Shown here in pieces: positions 51,849 through 62,200 of a DNA stretch of 64,000 bases; position 1 is the first letter of the stretch, and each line of letters starts with the position of its first letter. Source of the stretch: Paenibacillus sp. FSL R5-0623 (GTDB lineage: Bacteria > Bacillota > Bacilli > Paenibacillales > Paenibacillaceae). The notes below the pieces were generated by a model. The model saw only the letters and a program-made list of their open reading frames with translations, was not told the origin of the DNA and made no database searches. Location: positions 4,154,001-4,218,000 of the forward strand of contig NZ_CP150233.1 in assembly GCF_037974265.1 (NCBI RefSeq), in the 5' to 3' direction. Made by a program: the position numbers and the translations under genes.

Positions 51849-52274
51849 ATGAATACGGTTGTTAAATTGGACAAACAGATCATTATGCACAAAATGCAGG
51901 AGTTATGTTCACTACTGTTACAAGATGAAGGATACAAAGAGATGCGGGACATGATTGATCAGTTTGCAGCAGATGAGCAGGCCACAGCCCAGTATGAGCG
52001 TTTTATGGAGAAACATCAGGCACTGGAGGAGAAAGAACGGCAAAATATTGAGTTGCTTGCCTCTGAAATTCAGGTATATGAAGAGGAAGAACGCGCTCTT
52101 TATGATCATCCCCTCATTCGTCGGTTTATCTATGCACAACGGGAGTTCAGTCAGCTACATCAGCAGATCAGTCACTATTTCACGAAATCCGTGGAGTTGA
52201 ACCGCCTGCCCGAATCCAATGAACTAGGTAAGGAAGCTTGCGGGTGTGGAGGAAGTTGTTCCAGCAACCACTAA
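51849..52274 (+). CDS. YlbF/YmcA-like protein with Cys-rich tail
   Basis: 141 aa, all-helical YlbF-family core (RFMEKHQALEEKERQN...HPLIRRFIYAQREFSQLHQQI) ending in CGCGGSCSSNH, a likely metal or Fe-S binding tail. AGGAGGG precedes the ATG. Its own perfect Fnr box shows it is part of the anaerobic response. In B. subtilis YlbF-type proteins form an Fe-S complex that affects RNA and development; a role in respiration here is inference. Confidence 0.82.
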   Translation: MNTVVKLDKQIIMHKMQELCSLLLQDEGYKEMRDMIDQFAADEQATAQYERFMEKHQALEEKERQNIELLASEIQVYEEEERALYDHPLIRRFIYAQREFSQLHQQISHYFTKSVELNRLPESNELGKEACGCGGSCSSNH

Positions 52275-52296
52275 GATCATCCTTTGTCTAAATAAT

Positions 52297-52345
52297 AAAA
52301 AAAGAGTATCCGATCAGAAACCACTCTATTCGGATACTCTTTTTT
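52297..52345. terminator. Bidirectional terminator
   Basis: AAAAAAGAGTATCCGA pairs with TCGGATACTCTTTTTT. T tracts on both strands, between the YlbF-like gene and the convergent ZIP gene. Confidence 0.9.
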
Positions 52346-52409
52346 ATATAAATCAACTAATATTTACACGACTATGTAGAGGACAGCGATCGGAAGCTTA
52401 TTCTGTCAT

Positions 52410-53132
52410 CTACAGATCCAGCAACAGCGATACGAGCAATCCCATGGATGCAATCAAACCCACAATTGGCCCACCTTCTTCAAAGGCTTCCGGCATCATC
52501 GTCGAGCAGATCATGGCAATGATTCCACCACCTGCAAATGCACCAATCGCTGCACCCATCTCCTCTGGAAGCTGTTCCAGAAACAGATATCCACCCAAAG
52601 CCGCAAGCGCGGAGATCAATAGTACACTCAGCCACATTAATATGATTTTGCCACGACTGTACTTGCCCTGTAGTCCAACCGTACTGGACAGACCTTCAGG
52701 AATGTTGCTGACAAAGATGGATACCACCAGCACCACACTGACACCGTTTCCGGCCAGCAAGCTGGCTCCAAGCATGATGGATTCCGGGATAGCGTCCATT
52801 ACTGTGCCTGCAAAGATCCCCAAGCCGCTTTGATTCGAGTCTCCTGACTTTCCCGAGCGTTTACGCCCTGCCCCACCCTTTGCCGAGATGAGCAGGTCAA
52901 ACAAGGTATACACGACGGCACCTGCCGTAAAACCAATGGCTGTAGGGATGATCCCCCCATCATTCAGCGCATCTCCGAGTAGTTCAAAGGTTGCTGCCCC
53001 GATTAATGTACCTGTCCCAAAAGCCATGATCCATCCGATTACTCGTTTGGGAATCTTTAGAAACAGCGCTGCGAGTGCACCAATGACAACCGCTGAGGCA
53101 GAGATGCCGCCCCACATGAATGCAGTCCACAT
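52410..53132 (-). CDS. ZIP family metal transporter
   Basis: 240 aa, about seven or eight membrane segments. The ZIP signature FVSNIPEGLSSTVGLQ (with the metal-binding N-x-x-E) and a DAIPESIMLGA motif are present, and the long loop between segments (KGGAGRKRSGKSGD) is basic. Predicted zinc, iron or manganese uptake. An Fnr box lies upstream, so it may supply a metal for anaerobic enzymes. Confidence 0.9.
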   Translation of the reverse strand: MWTAFMWGGISASAVVIGALAALFLKIPKRVIGWIMAFGTGTLIGAATFELLGDALNDGGIIPTAIGFTAGAVVYTLFDLLISAKGGAGRKRSGKSGDSNQSGLGIFAGTVMDAIPESIMLGASLLAGNGVSVVLVVSIFVSNIPEGLSSTVGLQGKYSRGKIILMWLSVLLISALAALGGYLFLEQLPEEMGAAIGAFAGGGIIAMICSTMMPEAFEEGGPIVGLIASMGLLVSLLLDL

Positions 53133-53214
53133 CCGGGTCGACCCCTCTCTTGTTCAATAATCTTCTATCATTCCATTAACCCTTGCCGACGAATCAAAAA
53201 CAATCCTGTGACGT

Positions 53215-53230
53215 TGTGACCTATATCACC
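53215..53230. promoter_or_regulatory. Fnr box upstream of the ZIP gene
   Basis: TGTGA-CCTATA-TCACC, one mismatch from the palindrome. It is 83 bases before the ZIP start; a matching -10 on the minus strand is weak. Confidence 0.5.
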
Positions 53231-53250
53231 TGCTGTGTTCAAAAATCACG

Positions 53251-53994
53251 CTATGATGAAATGATGCGAATTACAACAGAACAGATCAGGAACTGTACGG
53301 CTCCAATAATTTCAATGATACCGACCTTCATAGGGCGCAGTGTTCTGCCTGCATATATGAAGGTGCGTACAGCGGAATAGACATACGCCAAAGACATCCA
53401 TGGATATCCAATCACCATCGGTATGATAATTAGAAGGATATGTACCATGCGAGTTAGCATCAGCCATCGCTTATTCGTTCGCTCTCGAAAGACTGATTTC
53501 ACAAAGAACGTACTTCCTGTAAAATGTAAGAAAGAAAACAAAACGACGATCGCCATTCCATAGTCCCAGTGCCCGCCTCCTATGAGATAAGCAGCTGCTC
53601 CCCCTAGAGAGAATACGAGCATGGCACACAGGTCATTGGTAAGCGAGCGTTCTACTTTGTGTCTCACATGCCAGATGTTCACCAGCAACAAGCCAGCCAG
53701 TACCGGGCCAAAGAATAATAGTGAGATCTGACCCAGAACGGGTGGGATCAAACAGATTAGAGCCACTGTACCGTAGATTGCCGCCCACTTGTAGAGACGA
53801 TGTCGATTGGCATTCTTTTTCAAAGACTGTAGTAAGGGATACGCGGTTAGATATAATCCAAGCCAAGCTACAAATAAGGGCGCATGCAGCCAGTGCGGAC
53901 CACTTGCAATCACACCTACCAGAAAAGGCACACCAACCATGGCCCAGCCGCCATGTTCATGAGGGATAACGATTGAATGCGTATTGGTCTTCAC
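53251..53994 (-). CDS. ywiC: YwiC-like membrane protein
   Basis: 247 aa with seven or so membrane segments and the N-terminal family motif IPHEHGGWAMVGVPFLVG. YwiC lies next to the anaerobic nar/fnr genes in B. subtilis too, but its function is unknown. It is divergent from the second Crp/Fnr gene across 70 bases. Confidence 0.87.
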   Translation of the reverse strand: MKTNTHSIVIPHEHGGWAMVGVPFLVGVIASGPHWLHAPLFVAWLGLYLTAYPLLQSLKKNANRHRLYKWAAIYGTVALICLIPPVLGQISLLFFGPVLAGLLLVNIWHVRHKVERSLTNDLCAMLVFSLGGAAAYLIGGGHWDYGMAIVVLFSFLHFTGSTFFVKSVFRERTNKRWLMLTRMVHILLIIIPMVIGYPWMSLAYVYSAVRTFIYAGRTLRPMKVGIIEIIGAVQFLICSVVIRIISS

Positions 53995-54064
53995 TTCACA
54001 GTTAACCTCCTAGGATTGAATGATATCGAAGTTAGAAATATGAACACAGAGAGGAAAGATTCTC

Positions 54065-54766
54065 ATGAGCAGGGTAAACAAAGATTCAGCAGCGGAGTTT
54101 CTACAACAGTTCCCCATCTTTCAGGACCTTAGTCCAGAAGAATTAATGCAGGTCGAAGATATCGCCATTTCCAGAAGCATTCATAAGAAAACGGTCATTT
54201 TTAGCGAAGGTAGCGAAAAAGAAGCTGTTTTTTTCATTCGTACCGGCATCGTAAAAGCATATAAAACGGATGAGAACGGACATGAACAGATTGTCTCTTT
54301 TCTCAAAACAGGAGATATGTTCCCGCACACCGGCTTTTTTAACGCACACCCCTATCCGGCTACCGCTGAAGCGATTACCCCTACCGAACTTCTGGCCATA
54401 CCTGTCAGACTGTTCGAACGTTTAATGCTGAGCACTCCATCAATTGCGATCAAAATCATGCGTGTACTCGGAGACAAAATACGAGAATTACAGGATAAAT
54501 TGCAGGTACTCTCTGGTCAGGACGTGCGCAACCGCGTGCTCTCCTTCCTTCTCATGCTCGCAGAACAACACGGACAGACGCATGGAGACCAAATTATCAT
54601 CAACCTGCCCATGACACACCAGGAGTTTGCCAATTCCATTGGTACAACAAGGGAAACAGCGAATCGGCTTCTAAATCAGCTTACAAAAGAGCATTTAATC
54701 GAAGTGGATCGCAGCCGAATTATCATTCTAGATTTACAAGCATTGAAGCAACAAAAGGATGCATGA
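54065..54766 (+). CDS. Crp/Fnr family regulator without cysteines
   Basis: 233 aa. Effector domain, dimer helix (LGDKIRELQDKLQVLSGQDV) and helix-turn-helix (MTHQEFANSIGTTRETANRL). The recognition helix RETANR carries the Arg/Glu/Arg set that reads TGTGA half-sites, so this protein is the better candidate for the TGTGA-N6-TCACA boxes in this island. No Cys for an Fe-S cluster. AGAGGAAAG precedes the ATG. Confidence 0.9.
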   Translation: MSRVNKDSAAEFLQQFPIFQDLSPEELMQVEDIAISRSIHKKTVIFSEGSEKEAVFFIRTGIVKAYKTDENGHEQIVSFLKTGDMFPHTGFFNAHPYPATAEAITPTELLAIPVRLFERLMLSTPSIAIKIMRVLGDKIRELQDKLQVLSGQDVRNRVLSFLLMLAEQHGQTHGDQIIINLPMTHQEFANSIGTTRETANRLLNQLTKEHLIEVDRSRIIILDLQALKQQKDA

Positions 54767-54818
54767 TCATCCAGCTCCACTAGGGTTACCCCAGTCCTTA
54801 CACCAATCTCTGTGTGCA

Positions 54819-54859
54819 AAAAGAGACCTTAACGCCTGCAATCGATGTTAAGGTCTCTT
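54819..54859 (-). terminator. Terminator of the nar operon
   Basis: AAGAGACCTTAACR arms pair around a short loop, followed by five T on the minus strand. Confidence 0.85.
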
Positions 54860-54887
54860 GCTGTATGCACAATTACCGATACATGTA

Positions 54888-56399
54888 TCAGGCGATTGTG
54901 AGCTCCGGCCTGCCCATGTCACTGAACATGCCCGCATAATATTTGACTTCGCCTGCCTCATTACGGATTGCCGTAATACTTAGCCATTCCTGATAGATCT
55001 CTCCGTTTTTCTTCCGATTCCAGATCTCGCCTTGCCAATATCCTTTTTCACGTAATTCCAGCCATAATTGGTCATAGAAACGTTTGTCCTGTTTACCGGA
55101 TTTCAGCAGGCTTGGCTTCTGTCCAACCGCCTCTTCAGCACTATAACCAGTGACCGCAGTAAAGGCCGGGTTCACGGATGTAATAACACTGTTTGTATCT
55201 GTGATCAGAATGGCTTCAATGGTACTCTCCAGAATGCTCGCAGATAACTGAAGCTTCTCCTGGTAGAACATCCAGATCACAAGTACAAGACTGACCAACG
55301 CGATCTGAGACAAAGCCATGAAACCAATGGCATAATGACCGGTCATGCTGTACAACAAAGTCAACATCAACGGAGGGAAGAATCCACCCAACCCCCCCAT
55401 AGCGGAGATCATTCCATTCGCTACACCTGGTTGTTTAACGAAATACATTGGCACTAATTTGAAAATGGTTCCGTTACCTGTCCCTGCGCATAATGCCACA
55501 GTCAGACATCCAATCGTATAGATATAGAATGATGGCGCGAAGGATAATACAATCGATGCGATTGTTAATCCGCCGAACACAAACATTAATATTTTGAACG
55601 GATTAAATCGATCTCCAAGCCAACCCCCCACGGGCCGCATAATGGTTGCAACGAGAATGAATCCCGCTGTACGAATACCTGCATCGACTTTATCCATCTG
55701 AAAGTGACTAACCAGGAAATTCGGCAAGTACACCGTAAATGCCACGAACGAGCCAAATGTCAGAAAATAAAACAAGCAGAGCAACCATAGTTTATTGTTG
55801 CGTGATATGGCCTTCAGTTGCTGCATTAAAGGAGCGTTAACTCGTACTTCCTGTTTGTCACCCAGAACGAAATTCAGCGCCGCCATCCCTAATAGCAAAA
55901 TACTGTAGAGCAGAACCGTCGTAGACCATCCCATACGATCAGCGATCAGCGGGGCTCCGAATGCAGACAGTGCTGTACCCAGGTTACCAATTCCGTAGAT
56001 CCCGTTAACAAATCCATGTCGCTCTTTCGGATAATATTTGGGCAGTGAAGTTACACCGACGGAGAAGACAGCTCCCCCAATACCGAGGAACAATCCACCA
56101 ATCACCAGATCACTGAACGACGTCGCACGGCTAATCCACCATACCGGGGCCAGCAGCAGGACAAAGCTGATCATGAAAATATTGCGAGCTCCATATCGAT
56201 TCGTCCAATAACCAATCGGAATACGGGCAATCGATCCGATCAATACGGGAATCGCTGTCGCCCACGCAAGCTGGGAAGACGTAAGCGCAATATCTTCTTT
56301 AATAAATGGCATCAGAGATGACAGGATAACCCATACCATGAAACCCAGAACCAGACTTGCCGTTTGCAAGGGCAGTTGAACCTTTCCTTTATGTTGCAT
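54888..56399 (-). CDS. narK: NarK-type nitrate/nitrite transporter fused to a C-terminal PAS domain
   Basis: 503 aa. Residues 1 to about 382 are a major facilitator with about 12 helices and the NarK-like motif LGIGGAVFSVGVTSLPKYYP. Residues about 383-503 form a complete PAS domain (ILESTIEAILITDTNSVITS, NPAFTAVTGYSAEE, GEIWNRKKNGEIYQEWLSI) of the type often found before GGDEF or kinase domains, but here nothing follows. The frame is continuous, so it is a real fusion. Its ATG directly abuts the narI stop codon (TAG-ATG), showing co-translation. A transporter gated by, or reporting on, redox state is possible. Confidence 0.93.
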   Translation of the reverse strand: MQHKGKVQLPLQTASLVLGFMVWVILSSLMPFIKEDIALTSSQLAWATAIPVLIGSIARIPIGYWTNRYGARNIFMISFVLLLAPVWWISRATSFSDLVIGGLFLGIGGAVFSVGVTSLPKYYPKERHGFVNGIYGIGNLGTALSAFGAPLIADRMGWSTTVLLYSILLLGMAALNFVLGDKQEVRVNAPLMQQLKAISRNNKLWLLCLFYFLTFGSFVAFTVYLPNFLVSHFQMDKVDAGIRTAGFILVATIMRPVGGWLGDRFNPFKILMFVFGGLTIASIVLSFAPSFYIYTIGCLTVALCAGTGNGTIFKLVPMYFVKQPGVANGMISAMGGLGGFFPPLMLTLLYSMTGHYAIGFMALSQIALVSLVLVIWMFYQEKLQLSASILESTIEAILITDTNSVITSVNPAFTAVTGYSAEEAVGQKPSLLKSGKQDKRFYDQLWLELREKGYWQGEIWNRKKNGEIYQEWLSITAIRNEAGEVKYYAGMFSDMGRPELTIA

Positions 56400-57125
56400 C
56401 TACATCGCCCTTTCCTTTTTTTGTTCCTGATTCGGATACACAGCACCATCTCTTCTGCGATACAACACATAACTGCGTTTCAGATAACCCAGTGGCATAC
56501 TCAACATGTGAACCAGACGTGTAAATGGAAACACGCAGTACAGTACAAAGGTAAGCAGAATGTGTACTTTGAAGTTCATCGGTACAGTCTGCATCAGAAC
56601 GGGATCAGGCTGGAATACGATCAGACCGCGCAACCACGGATTAATCGTTGTTCGATAGTCAAAACCTGTGTGATTCACCGCATTAGCCGAGGTCGCCAGT
56701 ATTCCGGTGACAATGACTATGATCAGCATGGCAAGTGCCATCCAGTCCCCGATGCTGCTTGTCGCCCGCACTCTGCGAGCAACATAACGGCGAACCAGCA
56801 AAATGACAGCACCTGCCAATGCAATGATCCCCGCAGGCAGTCCTCCTGCGATAGCCATCAAGTGATATCCTTCATCACTCAGTCCAATCCAGCGATAGAA
56901 CTCCACTGGAACAAGCAAACCGGCAATATGTCCACAGATTACAGCGAATATCCCGATATGGAAGAGTAAACTGCCCCATTTTAGCATGCGTTTCTCCAAC
57001 ATCTCACTGGACTTGGACGTCCAACTGAAAGGATTCGTCACATAACGCCAGATTGTCGCCGTAATACAGAAAACAATGACCATATAGGGAAGAGCGCCCC
57101 ATAACAACAGTTCCAGTGTACTCAC
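56400..57125 (-). CDS. narI: Nitrate reductase gamma subunit (cytochrome b)
   Basis: 241 aa with five membrane segments and the haem-ligating histidines seen in KWGSLLFHIGIFAVICGHI and FTRLVHMLSMPLGY. It passes electrons from quinol to NarH. The GTG start overlaps the narJ stop (GTGA), with GGAGGGGG upstream. Confidence 0.95.
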   Translation of the reverse strand: MSTLELLLWGALPYMVIVFCITATIWRYVTNPFSWTSKSSEMLEKRMLKWGSLLFHIGIFAVICGHIAGLLVPVEFYRWIGLSDEGYHLMAIAGGLPAGIIALAGAVILLVRRYVARRVRATSSIGDWMALAMLIIVIVTGILATSANAVNHTGFDYRTTINPWLRGLIVFQPDPVLMQTVPMNFKVHILLTFVLYCVFPFTRLVHMLSMPLGYLKRSYVLYRRRDGAVYPNQEQKKERAM

Positions 57126-57799
57126 CGATTCCCCCTCCTCATCTGGGCAGCGATCTGCATAAGATCTGCAGGTTGTTGGTTAACTGTCTCTTCTTGTTCT
57201 GGCACATCAGGGGCAGGAGGCTCAGGAATGACCTGTAACATCAGACTGAGCAGTGGTCCATATGGGCTGTTCTGTCCCGTAATGCTTTCGCTCATTGTGA
57301 CCAACGCCTTATGGCAACTGGAGAGCACCCCTAAGGCATCTTCCTCGGGAGCCTCAGCTACAAATTCAAGCACCATAGGCAAATAGTCCGGCAACTCACT
57401 CACTTCCATATAAAATCCCGCAGCTTCATATCTGCGTTTCAATTCAATCAGAGCCGGGCCCCGATCCCGTTCATCTCCATGAAGAGCATACGTGAGATAG
57501 AGGTTACACTTTTTATCAAAATCGAATGTACGAACATAGGCATCCTGCCACTCAATCGAGCTTACCGACTGTGCTTCATCTACAAATGTCAGCAAGATCT
57601 GGTTCACCATCTCATCGGAAATGGACTGTATAGCTTCCTTCACTCCTTGCAGTCCTTCTCTCCACGCTGTATCCGGATATTGCAACAGGTAGGAGATCAG
57701 TTTACAGACCATTCTTCTCGTATTCGAATCGTAAACCAGAGCCTGACCTGTTCCCTCATTGGGTTCGATCGTCATCGTTGTCATTGTCTCCTTTCCCAT
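57122..57799 (-). CDS. narJ: Nitrate reductase assembly chaperone
   Basis: About 225 aa, a helical TorD/NarJ-type chaperone that puts the molybdenum cofactor into NarG. Motifs RRMVCKLISYLLQYPD and YLTYALHGDERDRGPAL are typical. The ATG at 57799 overlaps the narH stop (TGATG). It overlaps narI by 4 bases. Confidence 0.94.
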   Translation of the reverse strand: MGKETMTTMTIEPNEGTGQALVYDSNTRRMVCKLISYLLQYPDTAWREGLQGVKEAIQSISDEMVNQILLTFVDEAQSVSSIEWQDAYVRTFDFDKKCNLYLTYALHGDERDRGPALIELKRRYEAAGFYMEVSELPDYLPMVLEFVAEAPEEDALGVLSSCHKALVTMSESITGQNSPYGPLLSLMLQVIPEPPAPDVPEQEETVNQQPADLMQIAAQMRRGNR

Positions 57800-59268
57800 C
57801 AAAATACCCCACAAGAACCAGGACCACCTGCAAAATCAAGTCCGCAGCTGCCCTGTTCGCTGAAGAGATCTTCCACTTCCTCACGGTGAGCTGGCGGGAT
57901 GACAAAACGGTCATTATACTTCGCAATCGCGAGCAGTCGGTACATGTCCTCCACTTCCTGCGCATCCATGCCTACTCTTTCCAACAATGCCGATTCACTG
58001 GTCTTACCCGTCTGCTGATTACGCATGTGAATGCGCATAACGGCCATCTTCCGCAGGACCTCACGAATTCGATCCGTATCTCCTGCCGTAAGCAGATTGG
58101 CAAGATACTCCACCGGAATACGCATGTTATCAATCGCAGGGAAAATATCATTAGCCTCCAGTGAACTTCCCTGTCCCTCTACCCGATTGGTAATCGGGCT
58201 AAGCGGTGGAATGTACCATACCATTGGCATGGTACGGTATTCAGGGTGAAGCGGGAGCGCAATTTTCCAGTCGATAACCATTTTATAAATAGGGGACTGC
58301 TGCGCTGCAATAATCCAATCCTCGGGAATTCCTGCCTCACGCGCTTCGCGAATCACCTCAGGGTCATTCGGATCAAGGAAAATATCCATCTGGGATTCAT
58401 AGAGATCCTGGTCATTTTCAACGGAAGCAGCGGCTTCAACACGGTCTGCATCATACAGCATCAGGCCGATATAACGGATACGTCCCACACAGGTTTCGGA
58501 ACAGATCGTTGGCAGACCCGCTTCAATCCGCGGGAAACATAGCGTACATTTCTCGGCTTTGTTTGTCTGCCAATTGAAATAGACCTTTTTGTAAGGACAG
58601 CTCGATACACAGAATCTCCAAGCGCGGCATGCATTTTGGTCAACCAGTACGATCCCGTCTTCTTCCCGTTTGTACATCGCTCCGGAAGGACAGGAGGACA
58701 CACAGGCCGGGTTAAGGCAATGTTCACAGATCCGTGGCAAGTACATCATAAATACCTGTTCAAAATCCATTTTGATCGAATCCTCGACACCCTTCATGTT
58801 GGGGTCTTCCATCCCGGTTACATGGGCACCTGCCAGATCATCCTCCCAGTTAGGTCCCCACTCCAGATTCATATATTCACCAGTAATCTGGGATTTCGGT
58901 CTTGCTACAGGCTGATGTTTTTTCTCCGGGCTGTTCGTCAGTTTCTCATACTCGTAGGTCCATGGCTCGTAATAATCATCAATGGTAGGCTGATCCGGGT
59001 TATGGAAAATGTTAAGCAAGCGTCTTGCCCGTGTGCCGGACTTCAATTCCAGTTTGCCATTCTTCATCTCCCAACCACCGCGATAACGCTCCTGGTCCTC
59101 CCATTGTTTCGGATAACCGACCCCTGGCTTGGTCTCTACATTGTTCCAGTACATATATTCTGCACCTGGACGATTGGTCCAGGTGTTTTTGCACGTAACA
59201 CTACATGTATGGCACCCTATGCATTTGTCCAGATTCATGACCATACTGACTTGTGCTTTAATCTTCAA
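57799..59268 (-). CDS. narH: Nitrate reductase beta subunit
   Basis: 489 aa Fe-S protein carrying electrons from NarI to NarG. Cluster motifs are CIGCHTCSVTCKNTW, CEHCLNPACVSSCPSG and CRAWRFCVSSCPYKK; the Trp in place of a Cys in the last is normal for NarH and gives a [3Fe-4S] cluster. TTG start at 59268, 9 bases after GGAGG and inside the end of narG (11-base overlap). Confidence 0.96.
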   Translation of the reverse strand: MKIKAQVSMVMNLDKCIGCHTCSVTCKNTWTNRPGAEYMYWNNVETKPGVGYPKQWEDQERYRGGWEMKNGKLELKSGTRARRLLNIFHNPDQPTIDDYYEPWTYEYEKLTNSPEKKHQPVARPKSQITGEYMNLEWGPNWEDDLAGAHVTGMEDPNMKGVEDSIKMDFEQVFMMYLPRICEHCLNPACVSSCPSGAMYKREEDGIVLVDQNACRAWRFCVSSCPYKKVYFNWQTNKAEKCTLCFPRIEAGLPTICSETCVGRIRYIGLMLYDADRVEAAASVENDQDLYESQMDIFLDPNDPEVIREAREAGIPEDWIIAAQQSPIYKMVIDWKIALPLHPEYRTMPMVWYIPPLSPITNRVEGQGSSLEANDIFPAIDNMRIPVEYLANLLTAGDTDRIREVLRKMAVMRIHMRNQQTGKTSESALLERVGMDAQEVEDMYRLLAIAKYNDRFVIPPAHREEVEDLFSEQGSCGLDFAGGPGSCGVF

Positions 59269-62200
59269 GCCAATCCACCTCCTGCAGTTTTCTTATGATG
59301 ACATTGAGGTCACGCTGATTGCCTGTCGGGCCATAGTAGTTGAAGCCATAACTTAACTGGGCATAACCACCGATCATATGGGTGGGCTTCACATGAATAC
59401 GTGTCGGACTGTTATGCGTCCCCCCACGTGTCTGTGATATTTTGGTGCCCGGAACGTTAATATGACGGTCCTGAGCGTGATACATGAATGCCATGCCGCG
59501 AGGAATACGGTGCGTCACTACGGCTCGGGCAACGACTACTCCGTTACGGTTGAAACATTCGATCCAGTCGTTGTCAACCAGTCCGGCTTCTTCTGCATCT
59601 TCGTAGTTCATCCAGATTGTCGGGCCACCTCGGAACAACGTCAGCATCGGCAGCGCATCATAGTACATACTGTGGATCGACCACTTATTATGCGGTGTCA
59701 GGTAGTTCAGGACAATCTCCTTTCCCCCTTCGATCGGACGTTTGCTGTTTGGATGGAACGGCGTATGCTTCAGCACAGGTTTAAATGTCGCTAATGTCTC
59801 TCCGAACTCGCGGAGCATCGCATGATCAATATAGAACTGCTGTCTGCCCGTCAATGTACGCCATGGAATCAGGCGCTCTACATTGGTGGTGAATGGAGAA
59901 TATCGGCGTCCGCCTTTTTCTGATCCGCTGAATGCAGGTGAGGTAATGACCGTTTTCGGTTTGGAAGTGATCTCGTCAAACGTAAAACATTCCTCAGACC
60001 GTTCCTCAGCCAAATCTTTCAGATGCAATGCCGTTTTCTGTTCCAGCGCTTCCCACGCACGCACAGCCATCTTGCCGTTCGTTGTACTGGACAAGGTCAG
60101 AATGGCCTCAGCAACATTACGGTCTGTGCTCAGATCCGGACATCCTTGTCCAACGCCATCTTTACGATGCACGCCCAGGATGCCCTTGAGTTTTTCATAC
60201 TCTTCACTGGCAGACCAGGATATGCCTTTGGTACCGATTGGTTTATCCTTCACCACAGGACCAAGGCTGATCATTTTGTTATATACGGCAGCATAGTCAC
60301 GTTCCACGACCTGAATATGCGGCATCGTTTTCCCCGGGATTGCTTCACACTCTCCTGCGCTCCAGTCTTTGATCTCTCCGTACGGTTGAGCAAGCTCATC
60401 TGGTGAATCATGCAACAGCGGTGTAGCTATGATCTCCTTCTGCGGACCATCAAATTGCTGCGCAGCCATCTCGGAGAATACACGTGCAATTTCCTTGAAG
60501 GTATCCCAGTCCGAACGGGATTCCCACTGCGTGGCTACAGCCGGATTAAATGGATGAACGAACGGATGCATATCCGTACTGCTCAGATCGCTTTTTTCAT
60601 ACCAGGTCGCTGCTGGCAGAACAATATCGGAATACATCGCCGTACCTGCCATCCGGAAATCCATATTGATCATCAGGTCGAGTTTGCCTTCCGGTGCTTC
60701 ATCCACCCATTCCACATGCTCTGGGCGCAGTCCATGATCGTCATCATTCAGCAATCCGTTCGTTGCACCGAGCAGATGCTTGAGGAAATACTCATGTCCT
60801 TTGCCGGAACTTGAGATCAGATTCGCTCTCCAGACAAATAGTACACGCGGGAAGTTCGCTGGATCATCGGGTTGCTCGATTGAGAACTTCAGATTTTTGT
60901 TCTGCAACTCTGAGGCTACATAAGCACCGATCTCTTCCTTCGTCGTTGCTCCAGCCTGCAGTGCATCCTGATGCAGATCAATCGAGTTACGATTGAATTG
61001 TGGATAAGATGGAAGCCAGCCCATACGCGCAGCCATCACATTATAATCAGCCACATGCTGGAACCGCGGTTCACCCTCAAGCGCCGAAGTCAACTCTCCT
61101 ACTTGGGTCTCCTCGTATCTCCATTGATCTGTTGCAAAGTAGAAGAAGGATGTTCCGTTCTGCAGACGTGCAGGTCCGGTCCAGTCACGAGCAAAGGCAA
61201 TCGTCTGCCAGCCTTCAGCCGGACGCAGTTTTTCTTGACCAACATAGTGCGCCCAACCTCCACCGTTCACACCCTGACAGCCTGTCATCAGTATTAAGTT
61301 AATGATGGCACGATAGATGACGTCGGAGTTATACCAGTGATTAATACCGGCTCCCATGATGATCATGGAACGCCCTTTGGTATCGATCGCATTTTGTGCA
61401 AACTCACGTGCAATCTGTACGACAGTCTCTTCGTCCACACCAGTGATTTTCTCTTGCCACGCTGGGGTGAATGGTTTTACCTGTGGTGCATTCAAGATGT
61501 CGTCTCCACGGTGAACACGTACACTCAACTGCTCCGCACCAGTGACTACTTCTGCTGAATCCGCAGAACGTGTCATTTCACGTTCAATTCCGTATTTGGC
61601 AAGTACCAGATCGTATACGGCTGTTACCGTAATCCATCTGTCCCCCAGCCAGATCTGGCGTACAGGAATCTGCCGCTTCATGACATGTTTTCCCTCATCA
61701 TCAAAGTACGGCAGATGAATGGTTACGAGATCATGATGGACTCCGAGCATGGATAGTCTAGGATCAATCGGCTCACCGTTCTCCACCTGTTCCATTTTGA
61801 GATTCCATGTGCCTTCTTCACCCCAACGGAAGCCCAAACTTCCTTTTGGCATCGCATAGGTTCCACTGTTCTCATCGTATACAAGCGTTTTCCATGCCAT
61901 ATTGTTGCCCGTAATACCCAGGTCTTCCCCAACGAGAAATCTGCCTGCTGTGTGTATCCCGTCCTTTTCTTCCACAATCAGCAGATTTGGAAAGTCCGTA
62001 TACTGTTTGGCATATTGCATGAAATAGTCCGTGGGCTTTTCAATATAAAACTCTTTCAGGATGACATGGCCCATTGCCATCGCCAGAGCGCCGTCCGTTC
62101 CTTGTTTTACCGACATCCATGTATCTGCAAATTTCACATATTCCGCATAGTCCGGGCTGATCGACACCACTTTCGTTCCCCGATAACGTGCTTCAGCCAG

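Noticed and set aside
57799..59268. Missing Cys (Trp instead) in one NarH cluster motif
   Set aside because: This is normal for NarH and gives a [3Fe-4S] cluster; not damage.
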